Assembly (NCBI RefSeq): GCF_900055185.1
Contig: NZ_FIZX01000006.1
Span: 102,825 to 166,824 of the forward strand
Direction: 5' to 3'
Length of the DNA stretch: 64,000 nucleotides
DNA from: Grimontia celer
Lineage (GTDB): Bacteria > Pseudomonadota > Gammaproteobacteria > Enterobacterales > Vibrionaceae
Shown here: piece by piece, positions 1 through 9,351 of the stretch
How the letters are laid out: the number at the start of each line of letters is the position of its first letter
Position numbering within the stretch: position 1 is the first letter of the stretch
Made by a program: the position numbers and the translations under genes
The notes under the pieces: model-generated
Databases searched by the model: none
What the model saw: the letters and a program-made list of their open reading frames with translations, nothing else
What the model was told of the DNA's origin: nothing

Positions 1-741
1 GGCGCCATTGAGATATTTTCCGCTCAACACACCAAACGCGAGCGGTGAGTAGGCGAGCAGTTCAACACCTTCCTGATGGCTGATTTCAGACAAGCCAACT
101 TCAAAGCTGCGGTTGAGTAAATTGTAAGGGTTTTGAATAGAGACAATGCGCGGCAGGCTGTGTTTCTCAGCCAAACGAAGATAGCTCATTACACCCCATG
201 GGGTTTCATTTGATACACCAATGTGACGGATTTTGCCTTCACGCACCAATTCTGCCAGCGCATCCAGAGTATCCAGCAGGGTGACGCCTGAGTTTTCGTC
301 CTGATGGTCGTAGTTCAATTGTCCAAAACTGTTCACATGGCGCTGTGGCCAGTGCACCTGATAAAGGTCGATGTAGTCTGTCTGCAAACGGGCGAGACTG
401 TCGTTGACCGCTTGGCGGACATTACGACGATCCAATGACATATTTTCGCGGATATAAGGTACGCCGCGGGGGCCAGCGACTTTGGTGGCGATAATGACTT
501 TATCACGCTTGCCGGATTTCTGTAGCCAGGTACCAATGTACTTCTCTGTCAGCCCTTGAGTTTCTGGTGTCGGCGGCACCGCATACATTTCCGCCGTGTC
601 AATAAAGTTCACACCGTGGTCGAGCGCAAAATCCAGTTGCTGATGAGCATCCGCTTCCGTGTTTTGCTGACCGTACGTCATGGTACCGAGACAAATCTTG
701 CTGACTTCCAGGTTGGTATGGGGAAGTGTGTGGTATTGCAT
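1..741 (-). CDS. tas: Aldo/keto reductase, Tas family (3' end outside window)
   Basis: Only the N-terminal 247 residues lie in the window; the frame is open to base 1. This is an NADP(H)-dependent aldo/keto reductase with a TIM-barrel fold, probably cytosolic. The strand-2 motif NFIDTAEMY supplies the catalytic Asp48 and Tyr53, a Lys follows in IIATKV, and YQVHWPQR supplies the active-site His. The start is an ATG at 741 behind a GGAGAAAGG ribosome site. Tas was named in E. coli for suppressing tyrosine auxotrophy; its real substrate is not well defined. It is convergent in the neighbourhood of mutH, as in other gammaproteobacteria. The family call is firm; the substrate is unknown. Confidence 0.88.
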   Translation of the reverse strand, partial: MQYHTLPHTNLEVSKICLGTMTYGQQNTEADAHQQLDFALDHGVNFIDTAEMYAVPPTPETQGLTEKYIGTWLQKSGKRDKVIIATKVAGPRGVPYIRENMSLDRRNVRQAVNDSLARLQTDYIDLYQVHWPQRHVNSFGQLNYDHQDENSGVTLLDTLDALAELVREGKIRHIGVSNETPWGVMSYLRLAEKHSLPRIVSIQNPYNLLNRSFEVGLSEISHQEGVELLAYSPLAFGVLSGKYLNGA

Positions 742-997
742 CCTTTCTCCTTGGGCTGCATCTCATGGACGACGGGAAATACGTTAACGAGATGTGCGGG
801 GTTTACTTTCCATCTTAGGAAATTTTCCTGTCGGTACAAGCGAAAAAGTGGGGGAGCGGTGTCGGAATTGGATGAAGATTTTGAGCAGTCGCAAATGGAT
901 TACGTGGAAGCGCTCAGAAATATCAGTTTTAAATCACACACCCTAGTCTGAGACCTTATACTAGAATTAACATTCGATTAACAATGCGGGTAACAAG

Positions 998-1297
998 ATG
1001 AAATTAAAGCAATTGAAGAGCTGGATACAGGCTCACCCCGACAACGTACCCCATTGCTATGTGATCGCGCATGCAGGTGGTGCGCAGTATGTGGTGGAAG
1101 TAGAAGTCAGACACAAACTAGAGCCTTTGAAAGATGACAATACCGACGAGGTGCTGCATTTTGACAACATGGAGCAGGTGTCGGAGAAACTTCGGAAGGT
1201 CGGCGTGAAAAAAGCCACGCTTCGCCTGCTTGATCCCTATGACGAATTTGGACCCGCAGACACAAGCTGTAACGAAGACATGGAAATTACGCTGTAA
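998..1297 (+). CDS. DUF6482-type small protein
   Basis: A 99-residue cytosolic protein with no signal peptide or membrane segment. It resembles the small acidic proteins grouped as DUF6482 in marine gammaproteobacteria. It has a basic N-terminal helix (MKLKQLKSWIQ), a central beta-rich part (CYVIAHAGGAQYVVEVEV) and a helix with many charges before an acidic tail. The function is not known; old annotations call such proteins metal ABC transporter ATPases, but no Walker motif is present. It ends two bases before the mutH stop codon on the other strand, so the two genes converge and almost abut. Confidence 0.7.
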   Translation: MKLKQLKSWIQAHPDNVPHCYVIAHAGGAQYVVEVEVRHKLEPLKDDNTDEVLHFDNMEQVSEKLRKVGVKKATLRLLDPYDEFGPADTSCNEDMEITL

Positions 1298-1299
1298 GG

Positions 1300-1983
1300 T
1301 TAGCTTTCGCTTTCTGGCAGCATAAAGTGGCGGGCGAGTATCTTGCCCGTGAACTGGGTGCGAAGATAAAAGCCTCGGGGTAAGGTTTTGATGGGTTGGC
1401 CTTTTGCACCATAAGCTTCCGTTTTTGCTTTGCTGTTTGCTGCTTTGGGACGAAGCTGTAAATACTCACCATGTCTGGCGCTGATTTCATGTACCTTGCC
1501 CAGCACGATAAACTCCATTAACTCTTCCCAATCCGCTTTGAGCTGCGCTTCTTCATCTTCAGAGGGTTGCCATAGCAAAGGCATGCCGACATGACGCTCA
1601 CATACCGGTATTTCCCGTTCACCTTCAACCGGGATCCAAAGCACTTTGGATAACTTATTGCGAATGTGGCTTTGTTCCCAAGTCAGTCCCTGAACCCCTG
1701 TCAGTGGTGCAACACAGACAAATGTGGTTTCCAGTGGTTTTCCAGTATGGCTGATCGGAATCGATTTCAGCTCGATCCCGATCTCCTGGAAATCCTGTTC
1801 GGGTTTACTGCCCGCCGTGGCTCCCAAGCATGTCTCCAATAACATGCCTACCCAGCCTTTTTCACGGCGAAGATCAGCAGGACACTCTAGCCCGTGTTGC
1901 TCAGCAAGCTCGCCAAGCGTATAACCCGCCAAGGAAAAGGCGCGTTCAAGGAGTTCAATTTCAGATGTTGGGGCTGGGATCAT
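1300..1983 (-). CDS. mutH: DNA mismatch repair endonuclease MutH
   Basis: MutH nicks the unmethylated strand at hemimethylated GATC sites after activation by MutS and MutL, directing repair to the new strand. From the ATG at 1983 the protein has 227 residues, close to the 229 of E. coli. The restriction-fold catalytic triad is visible as Asp64, Glu71 and Lys73 (PEQDF...GIELK), matching E. coli D70/E77/K79. The stretch [18 protein letters not shown] is the family's DNA-recognition region. A GTG 48 bases upstream is in frame, but homology supports the ATG. Its presence implies Dam methylation in this organism. The upstream spacer is unusually rich in GATC sites. Confidence 0.96.
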   Translation of the reverse strand: MIPAPTSEIELLERAFSLAGYTLGELAEQHGLECPADLRREKGWVGMLLETCLGATAGSKPEQDFQEIGIELKSIPISHTGKPLETTFVCVAPLTGVQGLTWEQSHIRNKLSKVLWIPVEGEREIPVCERHVGMPLLWQPSEDEEAQLKADWEELMEFIVLGKVHEISARHGEYLQLRPKAANSKAKTEAYGAKGQPIKTLPRGFYLRTQFTGKILARHFMLPESES

Positions 1984-2585
1984 AGTGGCTTTGAGTACGA
2001 TTAATCTGATGAGAACGCTATCAGTCTCCACAAAATGGATCCACCGATTTTTGCATTTATCTTTGAGTTATCCACATTGATCTGCTGATATAAGGTATAA
2101 AAATGGATCATGGATGCCTATACAGTGGTTTTGCTCACAGAATATGGTTGATTTTGGATCATACTGGCGACAAAGTGAACGAGTCATGTGGGTAAGTCAA
2201 AGTTTGATGGATCTTTGACCACTTTAAGATCGTTCTAAATTTGGTCATTAAATTTCAAGTTAACCACAGTGAGATTTTTATCTATGTAATTGAAATATAA
2301 TTATATATATTTATTTGCTCAGTCCGTAATGTGTCTTTAATTCGCCATGGTGAGACACTTTTAATCAGTTTGAAGTCTGTTCTGCACAAATGTATCCACA
2401 GAAAGCGTGAATAAATGTGCGCTTAGTCTCACCGAGCTGTTTATAACTTTGGGTAACTGGTGGAATTATCCATAAAGGCGGTTGAAGCCCCCAAAAAATG
2501 CGTCTCATACACAATGTTTGTTTACCACTGTGCACATAGTGTGAAAAAATCACTGGTAATAGAGATTTATATTTGAGGTCGTCCA
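1984..2585. promoter_or_regulatory. mutH-rppH divergent spacer with DnaA-like boxes and GATC cluster
   Basis: A 602-base AT-rich gap between divergent genes with no credible coding frame. A perfect DnaA box (TTATCCACA) lies at 2068-2076, with weaker matches at 2392-2400 (GTATCCACA) and 2466-2474 (TTATCCATA). Six GATC sites fall at 2038, 2079, 2106, 2157, 2210 and 2228, far denser than the one per 256 bases expected. Four of them are in the context TGGATC. A very AT-rich tract lies around 2290-2320. Promoters for mutH and rppH must lie here, but none is clear enough to place. Confidence 0.5.
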
Positions 2586-3110
2586 GTGATAGATGGCGAT
2601 GGCTACCGTCCCAACGTAGGGATAGTAATTTGTAACAGCCACGGTCAAGTTCTCTGGGCTCGTCGATACGGACAACACTCTTGGCAATTTCCACAAGGTG
2701 GTATTGATGACGGTGAAACTCCTGAACAGGCCATGTACCGTGAACTCTACGAAGAGGTAGGGTTAACAAAGAAAGACGTAAGAATTCTGGCTACCAGTCG
2801 TCACTGGTTACGCTATAAATTACCTAAACGTCTGGTACGCTGGGATTCCAAGCCAGTGTGTATCGGCCAGAAGCAAAAATGGTTTTTGCTGAAGCTGGAG
2901 TGTGACGAGTCAAAGGTGAACATGCAACGCGGGGGGACGCCGGAATTTGATGGCTGGCGCTGGGTCAGTTATTGGTACCCCGTAAGGCAAGTGGTGTCGT
3001 TTAAACGCGAAGTTTATCGACGCGCGATGAAAGAGTTTGCGCCTATGGCGATGCCTTTTCGCGAAAGAAAAAATAAACGGAAAGGTAAGCGGGGCACAGC
3101 GAAAAACTAA
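2586..3110 (+). CDS. rppH: RNA pyrophosphohydrolase RppH
   Basis: RppH removes pyrophosphate from the 5' end of triphosphorylated mRNA and so opens transcripts to RNase E decay. The 174-residue protein carries a complete Nudix box at residues 38-60: Gly38, Glu44, Arg52-Glu53, Glu56-Glu57, Gly59. It is nearly identical to E. coli RppH through the WFLLKLE and [23 protein letters not shown] regions. The start is GTG behind a GAGG site; the next residues [11 protein letters not shown] match the family N-terminus. The C-terminal tail is basic (KNKRKGKRG). ptsP starts 21 bases after its stop, the conserved rppH-ptsP arrangement. Confidence 0.97.
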   Translation: MIDGDGYRPNVGIVICNSHGQVLWARRYGQHSWQFPQGGIDDGETPEQAMYRELYEEVGLTKKDVRILATSRHWLRYKLPKRLVRWDSKPVCIGQKQKWFLLKLECDESKVNMQRGGTPEFDGWRWVSYWYPVRQVVSFKREVYRRAMKEFAPMAMPFRERKNKRKGKRGTAKN

Positions 3111-3131
3111 GGAAAAACGTCGAGGGCGCTG

Positions 3132-5390
3132 ATGCTGACGAAACTGCGGGATATCGTTAACAATGTAGCGTCGTCCACCGACGTCAAACAGGCGCTCAAT
3201 GTTTTAGTGCGTGAGACCTGTTCTGCGATGGAGACGGAGTGTTGCTCTGTCTACATCGCCGATTATGACCGTGAACAATATGATCTTATGGCGACGCAGG
3301 GACTCAATACCCGTGCACGCCGTGTTTCTCTCTCCTTTAATGAAGGTCTGGTGGGTTTGGTTGGTCGCCGCGCCGAGCCTATCAACCTAGCACTTGCCAG
3401 TTCCCATAGCGACTTCAAACACTTTCCTGATATCGGCGAAGACATTTTCCACGCTTTTCTTGGTACGCCTATTATTTATCGCCGAACAGTGCTGGGTATC
3501 CTGGTTGTCCAGCAGCGTGACTCGCGTCAGTTCGATGAAAGTGAAGAGTCATTCCTTGTTACGCTCGCCGCCCAGTTGGCCGTGGTGTTTGCCCATGCCA
3601 AAGCACAAGGGGTCTGGCCTAATAATGCCAAAGGGGCGTTATTGCTCGAGGGTGCGGCAGCTTCGCCAGGTGTTGCTATTGCCAAAGCCTGGTGTGATGT
3701 TTCACAGCCACGTCTTGATTTGGTATTCCCTGCTTCTTGCCTTGATACCCAAAAAGAACGCGACAGATTGGATGGCGCTATCAGTGCTGCCATTACCGAA
3801 TTCCGCCGTTTGCGGAAGCGGTTTGACAGCGAATTGAATCAGGACACGCTGGCGATCTTCGATCTTTTTATCCACCTTCTTAACGATCCCATGTTGCGAA
3901 AGGCCATGAATGAACGCATTCAGAATGGCGACTTGGCAGAATGGGCGGTGAAGCAAACCATTGACGCATTTTCTGAGCGTTTCCAGAATATGTCCGATCC
4001 TTACCTTCGTGAACGTGCGAACGATGTGAAGGAGCTTGGACAGCGCCTGCTTTATTTCCTTGAGAACCAAGAAATTAAGCAGTGGAATTTTGATGAGCCT
4101 ATCGTGCTGTTTGCCCGTGAACTGACGGCTGCCATGCTGGCTGCGATCCCTCGTGATCGTTTAGCTGGTGTCGTCGCTGAAGAAGGCGCAGTGAACGCAC
4201 ACGCCGCGATTCTGGCAAGAGCGCTCGGTATTCCCGCTGTTATGGGGGTTGAATTCAGCCCGCAGTTGATTCACCGCAAGCAGATTGTGCTTGATGGTTT
4301 CAAGGGACGGTTACTGGTTGAACCAGCTCCGCAGGTGCTCGAAGAGTATGAACGTCTTCGCGACGAAGAGCTCGAACTGCAACAGGAAGTCGAAAGTACT
4401 TTCACCAAGAAAACAGAAACTGCCGATGGGGTGAGGGTTGAAGTCCATTTGAATGCGGGACTCAGTGCTGATACCAGCATTGCGATAAACCGAGGGGTCG
4501 ATGGTGTTGGCCTCTACCGTACCGAAGTGCCGTTTTTGATGCAACGAAGCTTCCCGTCGGAAGACGATCAGGTGAATCAATACCGTGCGATTCTGGATTG
4601 CTATCCTAAGCAGCCAGTGGTCATGCGCACACTGGATATTGGCGGTGACAAGCCGTTACCTTATCTTAAAATCGAAGAGGACAATCCCTTCCTAGGCTGG
4701 CGCGGAATCCGTTTTACCCTGGACCACCCAGATATCTTCCTGATTCAGGTTCGTGCCATGCTGCGTGCCAGTATCGGGCGCGACAACCTTTCTATTCTGC
4801 TTCCCATGATCTCTGGATTATCAGAGCTTCTTGAAGCTAAGGCGCTGATTGAAAGGGCCTTTTCGGAAGTGACAGAAATCGCTGATCAGCAAGGAGAGAC
4901 ATTAAAGCTGCCGAGGTTAGGTATCATGGTCGAAGTCCCTTCTGTCCTCTATCAGCTGGATACCATCGCGCCGCATATCGATTTCCTCTCAGTAGGTACC
5001 AATGACCTGACACAGTATTTATTGGCTGTAGACAGAAACAACGCCCGGGTCGCTGAGGTCTATGATACATTCCACCCATCAGTATTGGCGGTGCTTAAAC
5101 AAATTCTAGACAATAGCAAACGGCTCAAGCTGCCAGTGAGTGTCTGTGGTGAGTTTGCCGGTGATCCTATTGGCGCAGTATTGCTGGTAGGTATGGGGTA
5201 TAGACAGCTCAGTATGAACACACGAAGTGTGGCGAAGATAAAATACGTACTGCGCCACATCCCCAGCGAGGAGTTGGAATCGCATACGGCGACTGTCCAA
5301 CAACTGTCATTAGCGCGTGATATAAGAAACGCCTCTGAAGCCTTTTTAGAGCAGTACAATCTCGGCGGTTTGATCCGGGTAGGTAAATAG
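3132..5390 (+). CDS. ptsP: PTS-Ntr enzyme I, phosphoenolpyruvate-protein phosphotransferase PtsP
   Basis: EI-Ntr takes phosphate from phosphoenolpyruvate and passes it to NPr and then EIIA-Ntr, a regulatory relay linked to nitrogen, potassium and stress control. The 752-residue protein has an N-terminal GAF domain (about 1-155), which in the family senses glutamine, then the PEP-utilizer N-domain. The swivelling phosphohistidine domain follows with His357 in NAHAAILAR, then the C-terminal PEP-binding barrel (MVEVPSVLYQ, DFLSVGTNDLTQYLLAVDRNN, VCGEFAG). E. coli PtsP has 748 residues with His356. It follows rppH and precedes a TSUP permease and lgt-thyA, as in other gammaproteobacteria. Confidence 0.97.
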   Translation: MLTKLRDIVNNVASSTDVKQALNVLVRETCSAMETECCSVYIADYDREQYDLMATQGLNTRARRVSLSFNEGLVGLVGRRAEPINLALASSHSDFKHFPDIGEDIFHAFLGTPIIYRRTVLGILVVQQRDSRQFDESEESFLVTLAAQLAVVFAHAKAQGVWPNNAKGALLLEGAAASPGVAIAKAWCDVSQPRLDLVFPASCLDTQKERDRLDGAISAAITEFRRLRKRFDSELNQDTLAIFDLFIHLLNDPMLRKAMNERIQNGDLAEWAVKQTIDAFSERFQNMSDPYLRERANDVKELGQRLLYFLENQEIKQWNFDEPIVLFARELTAAMLAAIPRDRLAGVVAEEGAVNAHAAILARALGIPAVMGVEFSPQLIHRKQIVLDGFKGRLLVEPAPQVLEEYERLRDEELELQQEVESTFTKKTETADGVRVEVHLNAGLSADTSIAINRGVDGVGLYRTEVPFLMQRSFPSEDDQVNQYRAILDCYPKQPVVMRTLDIGGDKPLPYLKIEEDNPFLGWRGIRFTLDHPDIFLIQVRAMLRASIGRDNLSILLPMISGLSELLEAKALIERAFSEVTEIADQQGETLKLPRLGIMVEVPSVLYQLDTIAPHIDFLSVGTNDLTQYLLAVDRNNARVAEVYDTFHPSVLAVLKQILDNSKRLKLPVSVCGEFAGDPIGAVLLVGMGYRQLSMNTRSVAKIKYVLRHIPSEELESHTATVQQLSLARDIRNASEAFLEQYNLGGLIRVGK

Positions 5391-5469
5391 CCCGAGCTTT
5401 ACTGGGATGTTAGGCAAAGGGAAATAATAAGGTGACTTGGCTTTTGTCTTGCGCCAATAGGAATCTTTC

Positions 5470-6276
5470 ATGTTAGAAGCCACATTGTGGTTGTTTGGCG
5501 TTTGTCTTTTCGTCGGTGGCATTGTTGGTCTGTTAGCCGGGCTATTAGGTATCGGTGGCGGCCTGATTGTCGTGCCTGCGTTGAGTGTTCTTCTGCCCTG
5601 GGCAGGAATATCTGCCAATCTCGTGATGCCGATGGCGCTCGCCACTTCGCTTGCCAGCATTGTTATCACCTCTTCCTCATCTGCTTATACCCATTATCGC
5701 TTGGGCAATGTTCAACCTTCGGTTATCCGCACACTGTTGCCGGGTATTCTGTTTGGAGGTCTGTTGGGTAGTGGTATAGCTGACCGAATGCCAACTGAAT
5801 ATTTACCGAAAGTGTTTGGGACTATTGTGCTGCTGCTTGCTCTTCAAATGGCGTTGTCGCTGCGGGTTAAGTCGGTCAGACCGTTACCTTCCCCTCTTGG
5901 GAGTATGACCAGCGGGACAGCGATTGGTATGATAGCGAGCCTTGCGGGAATTGGTGGCGGTTCATTAACCGTGCCTTACTTGAATTGTCATGGCATCGAA
6001 ATGCGTAAAGCCATCGGAAGTGCTTCACTGTGCGGTGTCTTTTTGGCGTTATCTGGTGTCATTGGTTTTATCTTTTTCGGGCTGACTCAACCCGAAGCGC
6101 TACCACCATACAGTGTTGGGTATGTTTACTTACCTGCGTTGATTGGTATTGTAGTCACTTCCGTAATGACAACACGTTACGGTGCGAGACTTGCGACCCA
6201 ATTACCGACACCCATTATAAAACGCGTATTCGCGGTGTTTTTGCTCTTAGTGGGCGCAAGCATGTTTTTTAGCTAA
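5470..6276 (+). CDS. TSUP family (TauE/SafE) permease
   Basis: A 268-residue inner-membrane protein with about eight hydrophobic segments and two glycine-rich inverted-repeat motifs, [14 protein letters not shown] near the N-terminus and [14 protein letters not shown] in the second half. These mark the TauE/SafE anion-exporter family. Members export sulfite, sulfoacetate or similar organic anions; the substrate here cannot be told from sequence. The start ATG has an AGGAAT site 6 bases upstream. It sits between ptsP and lgt, 13 bases before lgt, so it is probably cotranscribed with lgt. The same position in Vibrio carries a TSUP gene. Confidence 0.88.
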   Translation: MLEATLWLFGVCLFVGGIVGLLAGLLGIGGGLIVVPALSVLLPWAGISANLVMPMALATSLASIVITSSSSAYTHYRLGNVQPSVIRTLLPGILFGGLLGSGIADRMPTEYLPKVFGTIVLLLALQMALSLRVKSVRPLPSPLGSMTSGTAIGMIASLAGIGGGSLTVPYLNCHGIEMRKAIGSASLCGVFLALSGVIGFIFFGLTQPEALPPYSVGYVYLPALIGIVVTSVMTTRYGARLATQLPTPIIKRVFAVFLLLVGASMFFS

Positions 6277-6289
6277 GGAAGACGAATTC

Positions 6290-7090
6290 ATGTCACTGAC
6301 ATTTCCCCAAATAGATCCTGTCCTGATTGAAATCGGGCCGCTGGCAGTCCGCTGGTATGGCTTGATGTACCTTGCTGGTTTTGCGTTTGCGCTCTGGTTA
6401 GCTAACCGCCGTGCAGACAAACCGGGTAGTGGATGGACAAGAGATGAAGTGAGTGACTTACTGTTCGCAGGCTTCTTGGGGGTCGTGTTAGGCGGTCGTA
6501 TTGGCTACGTGCTGTTCTACCAATTTGACGCTTTCCTTGCCGATCCCTTATTCCTGTTCAAAGTGTGGACAGGCGGCATGTCCTTCCATGGCGGATTGTT
6601 GGGCGTGATTGCAGCCATGGCTTGGTATGCCCGCAAGACCAAGCGGACTTTCTTCGCTGTTTCAGACTTTATTGCGCCACTGGTACCATTTGGACTGGGT
6701 GCAGGCCGTCTGGGTAACTTTATCAATGGTGAGCTTTGGGGGCGTGCGACAGACATGCCATGGGGGATGATTTTCCCAACAGGAGGCTCAATTGCACGTC
6801 ATCCTTCGCAGCTTTACGAGTTTTTACTGGAAGGCATCGTGTTGTTCCTCATCCTGAACTGGTTTATTAAGAAGCCGCGGCCTGCTGGTGCCGTTTCCGG
6901 TCTGTTCCTGATTGGTTACGGGGCGTTTCGCTTTATTGTCGAGTTTTATCGTGAGCCTGACGCACACTTGGGCCTATTTGGTGATTGGATCAGCATGGGA
7001 CAAATATTGTCGACGCCAATGATTATTGTGGGTGTGTTGATGGTAGTCTGGGCCTATCGCAGAGACCCAAGCGCAGCGCGCTCCGCATAA
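6290..7090 (+). CDS. lgt: Prolipoprotein diacylglyceryl transferase Lgt
   Basis: Lgt transfers diacylglycerol from phosphatidylglycerol to the lipobox cysteine of prolipoproteins, the first step before LspA cleavage. The 266-residue protein has seven predicted membrane segments. The family signature [16 protein letters not shown] contains the essential Arg140, and MSFHGGL contains His100. HPSQLYE follows. These match R143 and H103 of E. coli. Lipoproteins that depend on it in this window include NlpI and the OmpA-like protein at 56 kb; lspA lies at 18.6 kb. lgt is followed by thyA, the conserved pair. Confidence 0.97.
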   Translation: MSLTFPQIDPVLIEIGPLAVRWYGLMYLAGFAFALWLANRRADKPGSGWTRDEVSDLLFAGFLGVVLGGRIGYVLFYQFDAFLADPLFLFKVWTGGMSFHGGLLGVIAAMAWYARKTKRTFFAVSDFIAPLVPFGLGAGRLGNFINGELWGRATDMPWGMIFPTGGSIARHPSQLYEFLLEGIVLFLILNWFIKKPRPAGAVSGLFLIGYGAFRFIVEFYREPDAHLGLFGDWISMGQILSTPMIIVGVLMVVWAYRRDPSAARSA

Positions 7091-7182
7091 CAATTTCAGT
7101 TTAAGCCGCAGATCTCTGCGGCTTTCTTTATATTTGTGATTTATCACCCCGCTGCAGCGGGTAGTAAACGAAAGGAAGAACC

Positions 7183-8022
7183 ATGAAGCAATATCTTGAT
7201 TTGATGCAGGATATCATTGATAACGGCACCGACCGCGGTGACCGTACTGGAGTGGGGACACGCTCTGTTTTTGGACGTCAGATGCGTTTCGATCTTAGCG
7301 AAGGCTTTCCGCTGCTGACCACCAAAAAGCTTTACACGCGTGCCATCATTCATGAGTTGCTTTGGTTCCTCAATGGCGATACCAACATCAAGTATCTGCA
7401 AGACAACAATGTGACAATCTGGGACGAGTGGGCAACAGACGAGGGCGATCTTGGCCCGGTTTATGGCGCACAATGGCGTTCATGGGCCTGTCCGGATGGT
7501 TCTACTGTTGACCAGATAGCCGAGCTGATTGAACAGATCAAAACCAAACCAAATTCACGCCGCCATATCATTTCGGCTTGGAACCCTGCTGACCTGCCTG
7601 ACGAGACCATCAGCCCACAAGCAAATGCAGAGCAAGGCAAGATGGCACTGGCACCATGCCACTGTTTGTTTCAGTTCTACGTAGCTGATGGCAAGTTGTC
7701 TTGTCAGCTTTACCAGCGCAGCGCAGACTATTTTCTGGGCGTACCTTTCAATATCGCGAGTTATGCGCTGTTCACGCACATGATTGCGCAGCAGTGTGAT
7801 TTGGAAGTGGGTGATTTCGTTCATACCTTCGGTGATGTTCACCTTTATCACAATCACTTGACCGATGATATTGTTTACGAGCAGCTCAAGCGTGAGCCGG
7901 GTAATCGGCCAACCCTGACAATCAAACGTAAGCCCGATTCTATCTTCGATTACAAGTTGGAAGATTTTGAGATTGAAGGTTACGAAGCTCAGCCGTCTAT
8001 TAAAGCGCCTATTGCGGTTTAA
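7183..8022 (+). CDS. thyA: Thymidylate synthase ThyA (E. coli-type)
   Basis: Thymidylate synthase methylates dUMP to dTMP using methylene-tetrahydrofolate. The 279-residue protein has the catalytic Cys159 in LAPCHC, the phosphate-binding arginine in SRRHI, and [15 protein letters not shown]. The C-terminal motifs are [13 protein letters not shown] and the closing IKAPIAV. Compared with E. coli ThyA (264 residues) there is an insertion of about 14 residues ([10 protein letters not shown] region) just before the catalytic loop, as in longer members such as those of Gram-positives and some marine bacteria. An AAAGGAAG site precedes the ATG. Most Vibrio thyA genes I remember encode a clearly different subtype of the enzyme, so this copy may have a separate origin. 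Confidence 0.96.
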   Translation: MKQYLDLMQDIIDNGTDRGDRTGVGTRSVFGRQMRFDLSEGFPLLTTKKLYTRAIIHELLWFLNGDTNIKYLQDNNVTIWDEWATDEGDLGPVYGAQWRSWACPDGSTVDQIAELIEQIKTKPNSRRHIISAWNPADLPDETISPQANAEQGKMALAPCHCLFQFYVADGKLSCQLYQRSADYFLGVPFNIASYALFTHMIAQQCDLEVGDFVHTFGDVHLYHNHLTDDIVYEQLKREPGNRPTLTIKRKPDSIFDYKLEDFEIEGYEAQPSIKAPIAV

Positions 8023-8032
8023 GGGTCAAAAG

Positions 8033-8080
8033 CTAGGAAGAGCAGCTCCTAGGAAGAGAAGGTCCTAGGAAAGAAAAGAG
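8033..8080. repeat. Three 16-base tandem repeats after thyA
   Basis: The heptamer CTAGGAA recurs at 8033, 8049 and 8065, an exact 16-base period. The intervening bases are similar, purine-rich (AGAGCAGCT, AGAGAAGGT, AGAAAAGAG). The array fills the space between the thyA stop and its terminator. No protein is encoded. It may be a slippage product. Confidence 0.75.
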
Positions 8081-8112
8081 CGGTAACTGATGAGTATCAG
8101 TACCGCTTTTTT
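8079..8112 (+). terminator. Rho-independent terminator of the thyA operon
   Basis: Stem AGCGGTA (8079-8085) pairs with TACCGCT (8101-8107), with an inner CTGAT/ATCAG helix, followed by six T. Confidence 0.9.
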
Positions 8113-8154
8113 GTTGTCTGGACTAGTTGATATTGTTCCTGCAGAACTCTAAAT

Positions 8155-8178
8155 ACAAAAATGCCCGCATCAGCGGGC
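8155..8178 (-). terminator. Terminator of nptA
   Basis: GCCCGC (8163-8168) pairs with GCGGGC (8173-8178) over a four-base loop. On the minus strand it is followed by ATTTTTG. A short T run on the plus side makes it partly bidirectional. Confidence 0.85.
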
Positions 8179-8205
8179 GTTTTCAAATCAGTTTGTCAGT
8201 ATTGC

Positions 8206-9351
8206 TTATTGGGTTGCCAGCATCACTAGCGAAGGAACCGCAATAAATACCAGACCTAAATAAGCCACAACAGCCATCTTGTTCTTCGCTGCAGCTTCAC
8301 CCAGCATTTCCGCACACTTCAGTGGGATTTCGCGTAGGAATGGCGTACCGAAGATCAGTAGGGTTGCCATGATGTTGAATGCCAGGTGTACCAGAGCGAT
8401 CTGCAGGGCAAATACAGCGTTTGGACCGGTCACCGCAGTTGCTGCCAGCAGAGCAGTGATACAGGTACCGATGTTCGCACCCAGAGTAAACGGATACACG
8501 TCGCGTACTTTCAGTACGTTGGTACCAACCAGTGGAACCATCAGACTGGTCGTCGTAGAAGAAGACTGAACCAGAATGGTAACCAAAGTACCTGACATGA
8601 TGCCGTGGATAGGACCGCGACCAATCGCTTTATGCAGCATTTCTTTTGCACGGCCCACCATCAGAGAGCGCATCAGCTTGCCCATCATAGTGATAGAAGC
8701 GAAGATAAGTGCAATACCCAGCAGAGCAAGTACGATACCGCCCCAGCTACCTGGCAGTGTAGACAGCATATCTTTAGTGCCATTAACCAGTGGCTTGGTG
8801 ATTGGACCCATAAAGTCCAGACCTTTCATGCTCAGGCTGCCTTCAAACATAAAAGGTGCCACCAACCAGCTTGAGATCTTGTCCAGCAGGCCGAACATCA
8901 TTTCCAGCGGCAGGAAGATAGCTACAGCAATCAGGTTAAAGAAGTCGTGAACAGTTGCACAGGTGAATGCACGGCGGAATTCTTCTTTGCAGCGCGCGTG
9001 ACCCAGGCTTACCAGAGTATTGGTCACGGTAGTGCCGATGTTTGCACCCATCACCATAGGGATGGCTGTTTCAACTGGCAGGCCGCCAGCGACGAGACCA
9101 ACAATAATAGAAGTTACAGTACTGGAAGACTGGATGAGCGCTGTCGCTACGATACCAATCATCAGACCTGCAACTGGATGAGACGCGAATTCAAACAAGG
9201 TTCTAGCCTCGTCACCCGCAGCCCATTTGAAACCACTTCCAACCATGGATACTGCTAGAAGCAGTACATAAAGCATGAGTGCCAGGTTGGCCCAACGTAC
9301 CCAATTCTTAGAGCTGTTAATCGGTGCAGCAGTAGAAGCTTGGGAGGTCAT
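8206..9351 (-). CDS. nptA: Sodium-dependent phosphate transporter NptA
   Basis: A 381-residue inner-membrane Na+/phosphate symporter of the NptA/type II (SLC34-like) family. The two inverted-repeat QSSST motifs are plain: ALIQSSSTVTS in the first half and LVQSSSTTTS in the second. Each is accompanied by an ANIGT motif (MGANIGTTVTN and LGANIGTCITA). About nine hydrophobic segments are seen. Vibrio NptA imports phosphate using the sodium gradient, which suits a marine cell. It is divergent from nhaA, a Na+/H+ antiporter, so both neighbours handle sodium. A hairpin terminator follows. Confidence 0.94.
   Translation of the reverse strand: MTSQASTAAPINSSKNWVRWANLALMLYVLLLAVSMVGSGFKWAAGDEARTLFEFASHPVAGLMIGIVATALIQSSSTVTSIIVGLVAGGLPVETAIPMVMGANIGTTVTNTLVSLGHARCKEEFRRAFTCATVHDFFNLIAVAIFLPLEMMFGLLDKISSWLVAPFMFEGSLSMKGLDFMGPITKPLVNGTKDMLSTLPGSWGGIVLALLGIALIFASITMMGKLMRSLMVGRAKEMLHKAIGRGPIHGIMSGTLVTILVQSSSTTTSLMVPLVGTNVLKVRDVYPFTLGANIGTCITALLAATAVTGPNAVFALQIALVHLAFNIMATLLIFGTPFLREIPLKCAEMLGEAAAKNKMAVVAYLGLVFIAVPSLVMLATQ

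Noticed and set aside
556..951. 131-codon plus-strand frame over the tas start
   Set aside because: Most of it is antisense to tas; the remaining part covers the tas promoter and has no recognisable protein features.
2365..2769. 134-codon minus-strand frame over the start of rppH
   Set aside because: Runs antisense through the conserved RppH N-terminus and then into AT-rich spacer; no ribosome site or family match.
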